Source: Allosaccharopolyspora coralli
GTDB lineage: Bacteria; Actinomycetota; Actinomycetes; Mycobacteriales; Pseudonocardiaceae
Direction of reading: 5' to 3'
DNA length: 64,000 nucleotides
Assembly: GCF_009664835.1 (NCBI RefSeq)
Contig: NZ_CP045929.1
Location: 2,604,001-2,668,000 of the forward strand
In this document: one piece after another, positions 45,590 through 53,675 of the stretch
Numbering within the stretch: the first letter of the stretch is position 1
Layout: every line of letters begins with the position of its first letter
The notes under the pieces: model-generated
Told to the model about the DNA's origin: nothing
The model's database searches: none
Seen by the model: the letters and a program-made list of their open reading frames with translations, nothing else
Position numbers and translations under genes: made by a program

Positions 45590-45950
45590 CTGGGTGACAG
45601 TGCTTGCGCTTGTCGGTGTGACGGCAGGTCTCTTGCTGACGCTGTTGGGTCTGCCCCTTTGGATCTCCACGGCCCCTGGTATTGCGTCGGGATCATGAGT
45701 CCAACATGCGGAGGGACATGGGCACTGCGTTTGGTCTTCATGGGCAGCTCGGGCTGTCGCTGGCCTACAACCCACTCAGCCTCGTCCTGGTAGTGGGCGC
45801 GTGTGCCGCGCTGGCACGGCGCAGTTACAGAATGCTGACCGGACGGTGGATGAGCGTTCGCTCCCGCACCGCCACGCGGCGATACTGCTCGCCGCCGTGC
45901 TGGTCATCCTGTTCGAGGCCCACCAGAAAGCACATGCACCGCCACTCATG
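45590..45950 (+). pseudogene. DUF2752-like membrane protein, frameshifted
   Basis: Three successive frames show parts of one DUF2752 protein: first a helix (WVTVLALVGVTAGLLLTLLG), then PLDLHGPWYCVGIMSPTCGG in another frame, then GQLGLSLAYNPLSLVLVVGA in a third. The 'HGP...G.M.P.CGGT' and 'AYNPL' blocks are characteristic. At least two frameshifts separate them, so it is inactive unless sequencing errors are to blame. It is otherwise the only content of the 45431–45976 gap. Confidence 0.55.
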
Positions 45951-45976
45951 ACCACGGGGGAGTCAACGACTCTGAA

Positions 45977-46618
45977 TCAGCGTTGGAAAGTCTGCCCTTC
46001 GGGTCGGGACGCCGGTGTACGACCGGCGAGGATGTCGTCCAGGGTGCGGGACAGCAGCGGGTAGTTCGACGCTCCGGTGACCTTGGCGACGATGGTGCCG
46101 TCGCGGTCGAGGAAGTAGGTCTCCGGAATGCCGAAGACCCCGAATTCCAGGGCCAGTCGGGAGCCGGGGTCGGCGACGTAGCGATAGCCGTCGCCGCGTC
46201 CCAACTCGTCGAGGAATCGGATCGCGGCGTCGCGTTGGTCTTGGTAGTCCACCCCGACGAAGGTGACGCCTCGATCGCGGTAGTTGGTGGCCGCGGACGT
46301 GAGCGCGGCGTGCTCCTCGCGGCAAGCCACACACCAGGAAGCCCAGAAGTTGACCACGACGATCTGTCCGCGCAGTTCCGGCAGGGCCAGGCCGCCGGGC
46401 TTTTCGAGTTCGGGAACGCGGACGGTGGGTGCCGGTTGGCCGATCAACGGGGTTTCCACCAAGTTCGGGTCCTTGCCCAGCCGCGAACCGAACAGAGCCC
46501 CGACGCCGATGGCAAGCACGACAACGAACGCGATGCCCCACTTGATGCTGCGCCACCGCCTTGCCCCAGTGGTGCTGTCGAGCAAGGTGGATCTGGATGT
46601 CGCTGGCGGTCGTGTCAC
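45977..46618 (-). CDS. ccmG: CcmG/ResA-like thioredoxin-family protein
   Basis: A 213-residue anchored thioredoxin-fold protein (membrane segment WGIAFVVVLAIGVGALFG; active site FWASWCVACREEH; cis-Pro at FGIPETYFLDRDG). It ends the cytochrome c maturation operon, where CcmG reduces the CXXCH disulfide of apocytochrome c before haem attachment. GTG 46618 overlaps the upstream stop by 4 bp. The Pro of the usual WCxPC is replaced by WCVAC, which may shift its redox potential. Confidence 0.86.
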   Translation of the reverse strand: MTRPPATSRSTLLDSTTGARRWRSIKWGIAFVVVLAIGVGALFGSRLGKDPNLVETPLIGQPAPTVRVPELEKPGGLALPELRGQIVVVNFWASWCVACREEHAALTSAATNYRDRGVTFVGVDYQDQRDAAIRFLDELGRGDGYRYVADPGSRLALEFGVFGIPETYFLDRDGTIVAKVTGASNYPLLSRTLDDILAGRTPASRPEGQTFQR

Positions 46619-47415
46619 CGTCCACCTCCCCGCCCCGGATCGAGCCGCAGCAGCAGAGCCTCGGCCCTGGGGCGTACGTCCGGGTCCAGGTCTGTGCGGC
46701 GCACTAACGCGCGGACGATCTTTCGCGCTCCCTCGGCGTCGCGGTGCGCCAGGGTCTCTGCGTGCAGAATCTGGGCGTTCTGGGACGAAGGTGCAATGCT
46801 CTGGGCGCGTGCGGCGAACTCGGCAGCTTCAGTCGGTTTACCCTGGGCCAGCAACAACCTGCCCGACTCCGCGAGCACCTTGGGGTTGTCCGGTTGCTGC
46901 TTGAGCGCGACACCGTAGTGCTCAGCGGCCTTGTCGTAGTTCCCTTGTTCCAGGTAACGCTCGGCCAACGCCAGACGCATACCGACGACCTCCGGGTTGC
47001 GCGCGATGACCTGTTCCATCTCCTCATCGGTCACAGTGGACAGATCGCGGGGTGGTGCCGGAGCTGGTGAGGAGGAGGACTGGTTGACCTCGTTGCCGCT
47101 GACAAACCCGTTCTCCGGACGGTCTGCGACAAACTGCGGCAGAAACACACCCACAGCCAGTACCGCCGCCACCCCCGAAGCGACGTAGACGACCCGATGA
47201 GCGGTCTTCGATGCGGACCCTCCGTGCCGCTGTGCGCCATCGTCCAACGTTTCCAGGGCTTCGAGGACCTCGGCTGCGGAGTTTTCGTACTCGGCCCGCA
47301 ATCGTTCCGCGGTCGCCTCCGGGATTTCGCCTTCGTCGACTTGCCGGTCCAGTTCGACGATGTCGCGCAGCACCTGATTACGGAAGTCCTCCAGTCGTTG
47401 TCGTTGCGTGGTCAC
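46615..47415 (-). CDS. ccmI: CcmI-like TPR protein
   Basis: About 266 residues: N-terminal CcmI-type region with QRLEDFRNQVLRDIVELDRQ, one membrane helix (VVYVASGVAAVLAVGVFLPQ) and C-terminal TPR repeats (RLALAERYLEQGNYDKAAEH, then PDNPKVLAESGRLLLAQGKP). CcmI holds apocytochrome c for the haem ligation complex. GTG 47415 overlaps the CcmH stop. It lies in the right place in the operon. Confidence 0.82.
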   Translation of the reverse strand: MTTQRQRLEDFRNQVLRDIVELDRQVDEGEIPEATAERLRAEYENSAAEVLEALETLDDGAQRHGGSASKTAHRVVYVASGVAAVLAVGVFLPQFVADRPENGFVSGNEVNQSSSSPAPAPPRDLSTVTDEEMEQVIARNPEVVGMRLALAERYLEQGNYDKAAEHYGVALKQQPDNPKVLAESGRLLLAQGKPTEAAEFAARAQSIAPSSQNAQILHAETLAHRDAEGARKIVRALVRRTDLDPDVRPRAEALLLRLDPGRGGGR

Positions 47416-47891
47416 GGGGAGTCCTCCACCGCAGGAGCCGTCCGCATCCGTTCGACTTCCGAGGCCACCTTCTGCCGCGTCTCCGGGGGAAGTTCCTTCG
47501 GTGTGTGCCGATGCCGGGACCACAGCAGGATCACGACGGCACCGGCCAGACCAGCCAGGCCCGGCAGTACCCACACCAGCAGCGTGCTGCCGCGCGCAGG
47601 CGGATCGAGCAGCACCCACTGGCCGTAGCGGTCCCGAAAATAGTCGAGGATTTGCTGATCAGTCCGTCCGGCCGCGATCTGTTCGGCCACGCTGCGGCGC
47701 ATGGCCTGCGCGGTGTCCGACATCGATTCCGACACGGACACGCTGTTGCAGACCGGGCACCGCAACTGCTGCTCCAACTCCCGAGCCCGGTCCTGCGGTC
47801 CGGGATCACCGGAAGCCAGACCGAGGACCACGACCGTGAGCGCCGCGAGGATTACCCCGACCAGGCCCGCTTGAACCCACCGGCTACGCAC
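47412..47891 (-). CDS. ccmH: CcmH cytochrome c maturation protein
   Basis: A 159-residue protein with a membrane anchor at each end and the hallmark LRCPVCNSVSVSES between them. The two Cys (CPVC) handle the apocytochrome thiols. The NrfF/CcmH helical bundle follows (MRRSVAEQIAAGRTDQQILD, then DYFRDRYGQWVLLDPP). GTG 47891 overlaps ccmF by 8 bp. Confidence 0.92.
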   Translation of the reverse strand: MRSRWVQAGLVGVILAALTVVVLGLASGDPGPQDRARELEQQLRCPVCNSVSVSESMSDTAQAMRRSVAEQIAAGRTDQQILDYFRDRYGQWVLLDPPARGSTLLVWVLPGLAGLAGAVVILLWSRHRHTPKELPPETRQKVASEVERMRTAPAVEDSP

Positions 47892-49869
47892 GGGACACCA
47901 CCTCGTCGGACCGTTCCGCGTGACGGCCGTCGCTGCCCTGTGAACGTCGCCTGCCGAAGCCGAGTGCCCAAAGCCCGCCAGCGGCCATCACTGCGCCGGC
48001 CACCCACATCCACACCATCAACGGGTAGCGGTAGAGGTTGAGGGTCACCTGGTCCGGCTGCAGGTCGGCCAGGGAGACGTAGACATCCTGTGTCGGGCCG
48101 GACCACACCGACGGTGTACCGACCGCTTGCTCCTGGTTGCGGAACGAGCTCACCCGCGGTGTGGCCACGTGTGCCACCGTGCCGTCGTCTCGGAAGGAGA
48201 TCCGTGGCTCGGTGACCTCGCGATTCGGCGCGGAGTACTCCTGCGTGGCCTCGAAGGTGACCTGGTAACCGGCGAACTCGGTGGCCTCACCACGCTGCAG
48301 AGTCACCGTGCTGCGCTCGCCGAAAGCGCCCGTCACCGCGATGACCACCACCACACCCGCCACACCGAGATGGGCCAACTGCCCGCCCCAGTACGCTCGC
48401 TGACCGCGCACCAGCCGAAGGAAGCCCGGCAGGCTCCGTTGGGGCATGGACACCGCAAGCTGGCGCAGGGTGGATCCCACGATCACGGTGGCCAGGAACA
48501 CGACCGCGACAAGCCCGGGGGAACGCGCTCCTGCCGCGACAAGGACGGCCGCGGTGAGGCTGGCGACCACCAGCGGGTACCGCAACCGCTGCCACACCAC
48601 ACCCGGAGCGGCGTGCCGGTAAGGCAGGATGGGCCCCACGCCCATCGCCAGCAGCAGCCCGAAACCGAGGGGCACGGCCATGCGGTCGAAGAACGGCCTG
48701 CCAACCGAGACCTGGTTACCGGTCAACGCCTCCACCACGATCGGGTAGACGGTCCCGGTCAGCACGACGAACGCGAACAGGCTCAACAGCAGGTTGTTGA
48801 CCAGGAACGCACCTTCGCGGCTGGCCAGCGACTCCGGCCGCGACAACGAGGCCAGTCGTTCGCCGCGCGCGGCGAACAGGCCGAATCCCGCGACCAGCAC
48901 CACCAGCAGTAAGCCCAGAAAGGCCGGTCCCACTCCGGATTCGGTGAACGAGTGCACCGAGGACACCACGCCGGATCGGGTCAGGAAGGTGCCGAGGATG
49001 GTCAGTGCGAAGGTGGCCAGCACCAGCACGAAGTTCCATGCCTGCAACATGCCGCGCTTGATCTGCACGGCGGCGGAGTGGATGAAGGCGGTCCCGGTCA
49101 ACCAGGGCAGCAGGGCGGCGTTTTCCACCGGGTCCCACGCCCAGTAGCCACCCCAGCCGAGGACCTCGTAGGCCCACCAGGCACCTAGGAAGGTGGCGCC
49201 GGTCAGAAAGCTCCACGCGACCAGATTCGCCCGTCGCGTGCGTCGCAGCCAGTCGATCCCGCCCTGCCGGATCAGCAGTGCCGACATCGCGAAGGCGAAT
49301 GGCACCGTGAACCCGACGAACCCGAGGTAGAGCATCGGTGGGTGGAAGGCCACCAGAATGTTCTCTTGCAGCAGCGGATTCGGTCCAGGACCGTTCGGGG
49401 GCGGGTTGATCAGGATCCGGAATGGGTTGGCCACCGTGGTCACGAGCCCGAAGAAGAACGCGGCGACGATGCCCATCACGCCGAGTGCGCCGACACCGAG
49501 CCGATCGTCAGTCGTGCGGACTCCGCGCAGCACCACTGCCGTGTAGCCGGCGAGGACCAGGGCCCACAGCACGATGCTGCCGCCCAATGCCGACCACGCG
49601 GTGGTGATGGTGAACAACCACGAGGTGTCCCGCGAGTGCGTCTCAGCCACATAGGACACGGCGAAGTTGTCCGTCAGTAACGCGATTTCCAGTGCGAGCA
49701 TGGACAACGCGGCGCCCGCGACCATGCACCACACGGGCACCACCAGTTGATTCCGGCGCAGCGCACCCGGCTTGTATTGCGCACGGAATCCCGTCCACGC
49801 CAGGGCGAGGGAGGCGGCGACACCGAGGAAGGAACCGACCCACCCGGCAGCGGGAACGAGCGTGCTCAC
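47884..49869 (-). CDS. ccmF: CcmF haem lyase
   Basis: A 661-residue polytopic protein. The tryptophan-rich haem-handling motif is clear: GWGGYWAWDPVENAALLPWL, followed by FIHSAAVQIKRGMLQAWNFV and the TRSGVVSSVHSF loop. CcmF takes haem from holo-CcmE and attaches it to apocytochrome c with CcmH and CcmI. It overlaps neighbours on both sides, which fits a single transcript. Confidence 0.94.
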   Translation of the reverse strand: MSTLVPAAGWVGSFLGVAASLALAWTGFRAQYKPGALRRNQLVVPVWCMVAGAALSMLALEIALLTDNFAVSYVAETHSRDTSWLFTITTAWSALGGSIVLWALVLAGYTAVVLRGVRTTDDRLGVGALGVMGIVAAFFFGLVTTVANPFRILINPPPNGPGPNPLLQENILVAFHPPMLYLGFVGFTVPFAFAMSALLIRQGGIDWLRRTRRANLVAWSFLTGATFLGAWWAYEVLGWGGYWAWDPVENAALLPWLTGTAFIHSAAVQIKRGMLQAWNFVLVLATFALTILGTFLTRSGVVSSVHSFTESGVGPAFLGLLLVVLVAGFGLFAARGERLASLSRPESLASREGAFLVNNLLLSLFAFVVLTGTVYPIVVEALTGNQVSVGRPFFDRMAVPLGFGLLLAMGVGPILPYRHAAPGVVWQRLRYPLVVASLTAAVLVAAGARSPGLVAVVFLATVIVGSTLRQLAVSMPQRSLPGFLRLVRGQRAYWGGQLAHLGVAGVVVVIAVTGAFGERSTVTLQRGEATEFAGYQVTFEATQEYSAPNREVTEPRISFRDDGTVAHVATPRVSSFRNQEQAVGTPSVWSGPTQDVYVSLADLQPDQVTLNLYRYPLMVWMWVAGAVMAAGGLWALGFGRRRSQGSDGRHAERSDEVVSRA

Positions 49870-50282
49870 CTCTGCTCACCCCCACTCTGCGGGGGCGCGT
49901 AGTTCTCGTCGTGTTTGATCAGCATGGTGTCCGAGACGAATCGGGCGCCGCGCCAGCTGCCTTCCAGCACGACCCCGATGCCTGACTGGAACAACTGAGC
50001 GGGCGCACCGCGGTGGAGCACCGGAATCGACGGACTCTCCGGTGAGGTGCCGGTGGCCACGACGAACCGCAACCCGTCCGGCGCACGAACCACGCTGTTC
50101 GCACGGACGAACCCCCCGAGCTGGAACCGGCGCCCTTCGGTGAACTCCGCTTTCTTGGTCAGCGCCTCTTGCGGGGTCAGGTAGTAGACCAGGTTGCTGT
50201 TGAGGTTGCCGAACATCAGCAGACCCAACAGTACGAGGACAAGCCCGCCGAGCGCGATCACCAGCAGCCGGTATCTCTTCAC
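49866..50282 (-). CDS. ccmE: CcmE haem chaperone
   Basis: A 138-residue protein with an N-terminal anchor (LLVIALGGLVLVLLGLLMFG) and an OB-fold domain that ends in the haem-binding signature KHDENYAPP. The His in HDENY binds haem covalently in this family. GTG 50282 overlaps the ccmD stop. Confidence 0.92.
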   Translation of the reverse strand: MKRYRLLVIALGGLVLVLLGLLMFGNLNSNLVYYLTPQEALTKKAEFTEGRRFQLGGFVRANSVVRAPDGLRFVVATGTSPESPSIPVLHRGAPAQLFQSGIGVVLEGSWRGARFVSDTMLIKHDENYAPPQSGGEQR

Positions 50283-50398
50283 TGCTGGTTCCCCTTCCCG
50301 CGCACAGCGTTCCACCGATGGCTGAGCACGAGGAGGTAGGTGGCGATCGAGCCGTAGGCGAGGCCGTAGCCCAGGGCGACCCACATCCATTCAGTCAT
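50279..50398 (-). CDS. ccmD: CcmD-like small membrane protein
   Basis: A 39-residue protein with a single membrane helix (WVALGYGLAYGSIATYLLVL) followed by a basic end (SHRWNAVRGKG). Length, topology and position between ccmC and ccmE match CcmD, which helps release holo-CcmE. It overlaps both neighbours by 4 bp. Confidence 0.8.
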   Translation of the reverse strand: MTEWMWVALGYGLAYGSIATYLLVLSHRWNAVRGKGNQQ

Positions 50399-51114
50399 TG
50401 CTGGGCTCCTTTCAGCCGGGGAGCGGACACGGCCGCTCCCGCCAACTCCCGCTCGCCGTCTCGCAGCTCGTGTTCCTGCTCGGCGGCGGCAAGCCGCATC
50501 CGGGCCCGCACCAGCAAGACGAACAACACCGTGAACGCCAGCAGGTTGAGCAGCAGTGCGGCGAGCATGGCGTGGTCGATCGTCGGATGCCCAGGGCGCA
50601 GTACGGTCGGTGGTTGGTGCAGGGTTCGCCACCACAGCACGGACAGGTGCACGATCGGCACCTGCACGAACGCGACGATGCCGAAGACCGCGGACCGGCG
50701 GGCGCGCGCCACAGGCTCCACAGTGGCGCGACGTAGTGCCAGGTAGCCGAGGTAGACGAAGAACATGATGGCCGTGGTGACCAACCGCGGATCCCACGTC
50801 CACCACACGCCCCACACCGGCTTGCCCCACACCGATCCCAGCGCCAACGTCAAGCCGGTGAAGAACACGCCGACCTCCGCACTCGCGGCGGCCAGCCGGT
50901 CATGACGCGAATCGCGCCGCCATAGCCACAAGCCACTGCCGATGAGCGTGACACCGAACGCGAGGAAGGCGATCCAGGCGGCCGGAACGTGCACGTACAT
51001 CAACCGTTGCAGGTTGCCCTGCAGCGCGTCCGGCGGTGCGGTGAACGCTGCGGCCAGAGCCATGGCCACAGCGATACCCGCCGCGATCGAGAGACGGTGT
51101 CCGAACAATCTCAT
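50395..51114 (-). CDS. ccmC: CcmC haem export/handling protein
   Basis: A 239-residue protein with six membrane helices and the tryptophan-rich motif GVWWTWDPRLVTTAIMFFVY, plus YVHVPAAW and the periplasmic His in VPIVHLSVLWWRTLHQ. CcmC loads haem onto CcmE. Confidence 0.93.
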   Translation of the reverse strand: MRLFGHRLSIAAGIAVAMALAAAFTAPPDALQGNLQRLMYVHVPAAWIAFLAFGVTLIGSGLWLWRRDSRHDRLAAASAEVGVFFTGLTLALGSVWGKPVWGVWWTWDPRLVTTAIMFFVYLGYLALRRATVEPVARARRSAVFGIVAFVQVPIVHLSVLWWRTLHQPPTVLRPGHPTIDHAMLAALLLNLLAFTVLFVLLVRARMRLAAAEQEHELRDGERELAGAAVSAPRLKGAQQ

Positions 51115-51806
51115 GCCAGATCCTCAAGATGTCGGGCCAGGAGCAGCATCAGCAGTGCTGCGGCGAGGTCAACGGTGAGCACGAGCAGCAACCAGCCCGA
51201 CGCGGGTTTGTCGAGCCGGGCTGCTTGCAGCACCTGCGTTGCCGCCAGCAGCAGGGGCACCGCGATCGGCACCACCAGCAACGGACCGAGCGTGCCCCGT
51301 CCGGCCAGACGGTGGGCGAGCGCGTTGGCCAGCGTGCCCAGCACGGCCAACCCCACTGCCACCAGCGGCAGCATCGGTACCAGCCACAGTCCCCCGGTCA
51401 GGTCCGGCGAGTACAGCACGATCGCCACCGGAGCCAGTACCGCTTCCACAGCCAGCAGCAGGACCGTGTTCGCCGCCGCCCGCCCGGCCAGGCGCGCCAC
51501 CGGATCGACGCCGCACAACCGCAGCGCCGCATGCTGAGCCGGGGTGTCGCTCGCGCTGTACCGGAAGAAGACCAGCACCCCGAACAACAGGACCACGAGC
51601 CAGTACAGACCTGGGCCGAGTTGGCGCAGCAACGGCGTATTGGTGCCGACGGCCATCGGTGCCAGCAGCAGCGCCATGGCCCCGAATGGCGCGATCACAA
51701 GCAAAGATTCAAGACCGCGCGCTTCCAGCCGAAGATCCCGCTTGGCCAGCTCCACGCATTGCCGCAGCGGGCCCGGCCGAACCGAGGCCAACGACGTGGC
51801 AGTCAC
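51111..51806 (-). CDS. ccmB: CcmB ABC-type permease
   Basis: A 231-residue membrane protein with about six helices, starting with a soluble region (RDLRLEARGLESLLVIAPFG) typical of CcmB. It works with CcmA as the ABC permease that drives release of holo-CcmE. GTG 51806 overlaps the ccmA stop. Confidence 0.86.
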   Translation of the reverse strand: MTATSLASVRPGPLRQCVELAKRDLRLEARGLESLLVIAPFGAMALLLAPMAVGTNTPLLRQLGPGLYWLVVLLFGVLVFFRYSASDTPAQHAALRLCGVDPVARLAGRAAANTVLLLAVEAVLAPVAIVLYSPDLTGGLWLVPMLPLVAVGLAVLGTLANALAHRLAGRGTLGPLLVVPIAVPLLLAATQVLQAARLDKPASGWLLLVLTVDLAAALLMLLLARHLEDLA

Positions 51807-52516
51807 CGCGAGCCCTCCCGTTCGGTCGGCACGATCACGCGGCCCTGCACGATCCGCACGACCCGATCGGTCACCGAGGCCAGTCGCTGCTCATGGGAGA
51901 CGACCACGGCGGCGCCCCCGCGTTGGCATACCTGCGCGATCAGCTCGTCGACCAAGCCAACCGACTCCTGATCGAGCCCGGTGTGCACCTCATCCAGCAA
52001 CAGCAGCTGCGGCTCGACGAGCATGACCCGTGCCAGGTCGGCACGCCGCTGCATGCCCTGTGAGCACTCCTCCGCGCGACGTCGACACGCTCCGGCCAGC
52101 CCCACCGCCTCCAACGCCGCATCGCTCGCGCAATCGGCGCGACCGAGTAGACGGGCGAAGAAGCGAAGGTTCTCCTCCAGCGTCAGCTGCGGATACAGCG
52201 CGGGCGAGTGCCCGACCAGTGCGATCCGCGGTCGCACGGCCGCACACGCGCTTGTACCGAGCCGCGCCCCGAGTACCGTGCCCGTCCCCGAACACGGCGT
52301 GCGCAGCGTCGCCAGGACCGACAGCAGAGTGCTCTTCCCGGACCCGTTCGCCCCGAGCACGCCGACGGCTTCACCTGCCGCCACATCCCAGTCCAGCTGG
52401 CGCAGGACCGGAGTGCGCTCCACGTCCACCGAGACAGCGCGCAAGCTGACCAGTCCGGCACCGTTCGCACGGTGCCGGGCCGGTTCTTCTCGTCGCCATG
52501 CCGGAAAGGTGAGCAC
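51803..52516 (-). CDS. ccmA: CcmA ABC transporter ATPase
   Basis: A 237-residue ABC ATPase. Walker A GANGSGKST is near residue 59, the signature is a degenerate CSQGMQRRADLARVM in place of LSGGQ, Walker B is LLLLDEVHTGLD and the H-loop VVSHEQR. It is the first gene of the operon. GTG 52516 has no clear ribosome-binding site; the operator 52553–52569 lies just upstream, so copper or redox control of the whole ccm operon is likely. Confidence 0.88.
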   Translation of the reverse strand: MLTFPAWRREEPARHRANGAGLVSLRAVSVDVERTPVLRQLDWDVAAGEAVGVLGANGSGKSTLLSVLATLRTPCSGTGTVLGARLGTSACAAVRPRIALVGHSPALYPQLTLEENLRFFARLLGRADCASDAALEAVGLAGACRRRAEECSQGMQRRADLARVMLVEPQLLLLDEVHTGLDQESVGLVDELIAQVCQRGGAAVVVSHEQRLASVTDRVVRIVQGRVIVPTEREGSR

Positions 52517-52552
52517 CCGGTATTCACCCCGATCACACCACTGTCACTAAGC

Positions 52553-52569
52553 AACTAAGTACGCTAGTA
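52553..52569. promoter_or_regulatory. BlaI-type operator in ccmA–ccdA divergent promoter
   Basis: AACTAAGTACGCTAGTA, one mismatch to the N7 dyad, followed by another CTA half-site. It lies between the divergent ccmA and ccdA genes and could control both. Confidence 0.6.
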
Positions 52570-52654
52570 CGCTAACGCAGGTCCGCGACCGCGTACGCCC
52601 GGGGGCCGGATGCAGCCAATCGGCCGGCGTGCGCCAGGAAGGAGGACCGCGCGG

Positions 52655-53383
52655 GTGGAGCTCTTCGCGCTGGCATCGCTGGCGATGGTCGCCGGGCTGG
52701 TGTCGTTCAGCTCCCCGTGCACGCTGCCCCTCCTTCCCGGCTACCTCTCCTTCGTCTCGGGCCTCTCCCCCGGGGCTAGCCCGACACCGACCGACCGTCG
52801 TCGCACCCTGCTCGGAGCGCTCCTGTTCGTGATCGGGTTTTCCGCGGTGTTCGCCGCCCTCGGGGCCACGTCGTCGCTACTGGGCCTCGCCCTGGCCCAA
52901 CACCGGCCCGTCGTCGACCAGGTCGCTGGGGTGATCATCCTGCTGATGGCCGCTTCAATGCTCGGCCTGCTACGCATCCCCCGCTTGCAACGCGAGCTCC
53001 GGTTCAACCTCGTGCGCATCAGCCGAGGGCCCGCAGGAGCACCGTTACTCGGTGCCGCGTTCGCTCTCGGCTGGACCCCGTGTGTCGGCCCCGTGCTCGC
53101 CTCCATCCTCAGCACCGCCGCCACCACGACGACCGCGACCCAGGGATCGCTACTGCTGCTTGCGTACTCTGCGGGACTCGGCGTCCCGTTTGTGCTGCTG
53201 GCCACTGGAGTCAACACGGGCAAAGACCGTTTCGCATGGCTGCGACGCCACACCCGCCACATGGAAATCGCCGGCGGAGCCCTTCTGGCCATGATGGGAG
53301 TGGCCATCATGACCGGGAGCTGGACGGCTTTGATGAGCCAGATGCTGGCCTTCTACGCCCAACTCGGATGGCCTCCGCTCTGA
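52655..53383 (+). CDS. ccdA: CcdA-type transmembrane thiol–disulfide transporter (copy 1)
   Basis: About 242 residues with six membrane helices. The two redox Cys are visible in FSSPCTLPLLPGYLSF and LGWTPCVGPVLASIL, with conserved prolines. CcdA passes electrons from cytoplasmic thioredoxin to CcmG/ResA outside the membrane, which fits its position opposite the ccm operon. GTG 52655 behind AGGAAGGAGG is preferred over ATG 52610. Confidence 0.9.
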   Translation: MELFALASLAMVAGLVSFSSPCTLPLLPGYLSFVSGLSPGASPTPTDRRRTLLGALLFVIGFSAVFAALGATSSLLGLALAQHRPVVDQVAGVIILLMAASMLGLLRIPRLQRELRFNLVRISRGPAGAPLLGAAFALGWTPCVGPVLASILSTAATTTTATQGSLLLLAYSAGLGVPFVLLATGVNTGKDRFAWLRRHTRHMEIAGGALLAMMGVAIMTGSWTALMSQMLAFYAQLGWPPL

Positions 53384-53629
53384 CCAACCACGGCCGGAGT
53401 ATGCGACGCCCTTGCCGCACCTTCAACGAAGATGCATAGTAGTATCGTTCGCGACTGCCGGAAATCCCCTTAATCGGCGCCGCGACGCCCCGGGGTGGGC
53501 AGGTCGCAGACCCCCTCGCCCTGCCCACCCCGGGCCCCTCACGGTCGTCCTCGCACCTGCCGCATGGTGCCTCCACGTCCGACACTGACGCAGCACCCTC
53601 GCCGAACCTCGGCTACCGTTCCAGTATGC
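53384..53629. other. intergenic region with lone operator-like half-sites
   Basis: About 250 bp without a supported gene. Near 53434–53444 there is CATAGTAGTAT, a pair of overlapping island half-sites not in front of any gene I can see. Confidence 0.35.
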
Positions 53630-53655
53630 TACTAATGAACTTAGTTGTTTAGTAG
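53630..53655. promoter_or_regulatory. BlaI-type operator with extended tail
   Basis: TACTAATGAACTTAGTT fits the N7 dyad with one mismatch and is followed by GTTTAGTAG, the tail shared with 34745 and 38731. It ends 20 bp before the second CcdA-type gene. Confidence 0.62.
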
Positions 53656-53675
53656 AGCAGACCTGGGAGGTGTCG

